The notes under the pieces are model-generated. The model did no database searches and had not been told where the DNA came from. It saw only the letters and a list, made by a program, of their open reading frames with translations. The translations under genes and the position numbers were made by a program. From contig JBASOJ010000039.1 of the NCBI GenBank assembly GCA_049658145.1, positions 1-6,291 on the forward strand: a stretch of 6,291 nucleotides of DNA, read 5' to 3'. The DNA is from UBA6100 sp049658145. Its GTDB lineage: Bacteria; Actinomycetota; Coriobacteriia; Anaerosomatales; Anaerosomataceae. Of the stretch, positions 5,485-6,291 are shown piece after piece (position 1 is the first letter of the stretch; every line of letters starts with the position of its first letter).

Positions 5485-6291
<807 letters not shown>

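Overview
The window looks like an ordinary chromosomal housekeeping segment of a GC-rich Actinomycetota. It holds three protein-coding genes and the 5' half of a 16S rRNA gene. The codons are rich in G and C at third positions. The 16S text has the actinobacterial style: it opens with a GAGAGTTTGATCCTGG start, has a short V3 region, and contains GGGCACTAGGTGTGGG near the right edge. By its look I would place it near Coriobacteriia or the OPB41/Anaerosomatales lineages, but this is a judgement by eye and not a tree.

Layout, left to right. (1) Positions 1-794, + strand: the C-terminal part of a peptidase U32 family protein, cut by the left edge. A perfect 13-bp hairpin lies inside its last codons. 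(2) Positions 796-3471, - strand: a class A penicillin-binding protein with a basic cytoplasmic tail, a membrane anchor, transglycosylase and transpeptidase domains, one PASTA domain and an unusual C-terminal PKD domain. It converges on the U32 gene with a single base between the two stop codons. (3) Positions 3472-3667: a divergent control region between the PBP gene and tyrS, with overlapping -10-like elements on the two strands. (4) Positions 3668-4876, + strand: complete tyrosyl-tRNA synthetase. (5) Positions 4877-5484: about 600 bases without a convincing protein gene. This stretch holds stem-loops just after tyrS, a promoter-like pair at 4990-5018, a good intrinsic terminator at 5136-5170, then a strong rRNA promoter (TTGACA, 17 bp, TAACGT) and a roughly 230-nt structured rRNA leader with a boxA-like segment. 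(6) Positions 5485-6291, + strand: 16S rRNA, running off the right edge at about E. coli position 836.

The genes do not form a single pathway. U32 proteins often act in RNA modification, TyrRS charges tRNA-Tyr and 16S is ribosomal, so a translation theme runs through three of the four. The PBP builds peptidoglycan. I see no phage, IS element, CRISPR array or defence system. The parts most worth a second look are the PASTA-PKD tail of the PBP, the hairpin embedded in the U32 coding end, and the promoter-to-terminator unit at about 4990-5170, which could encode a small RNA.
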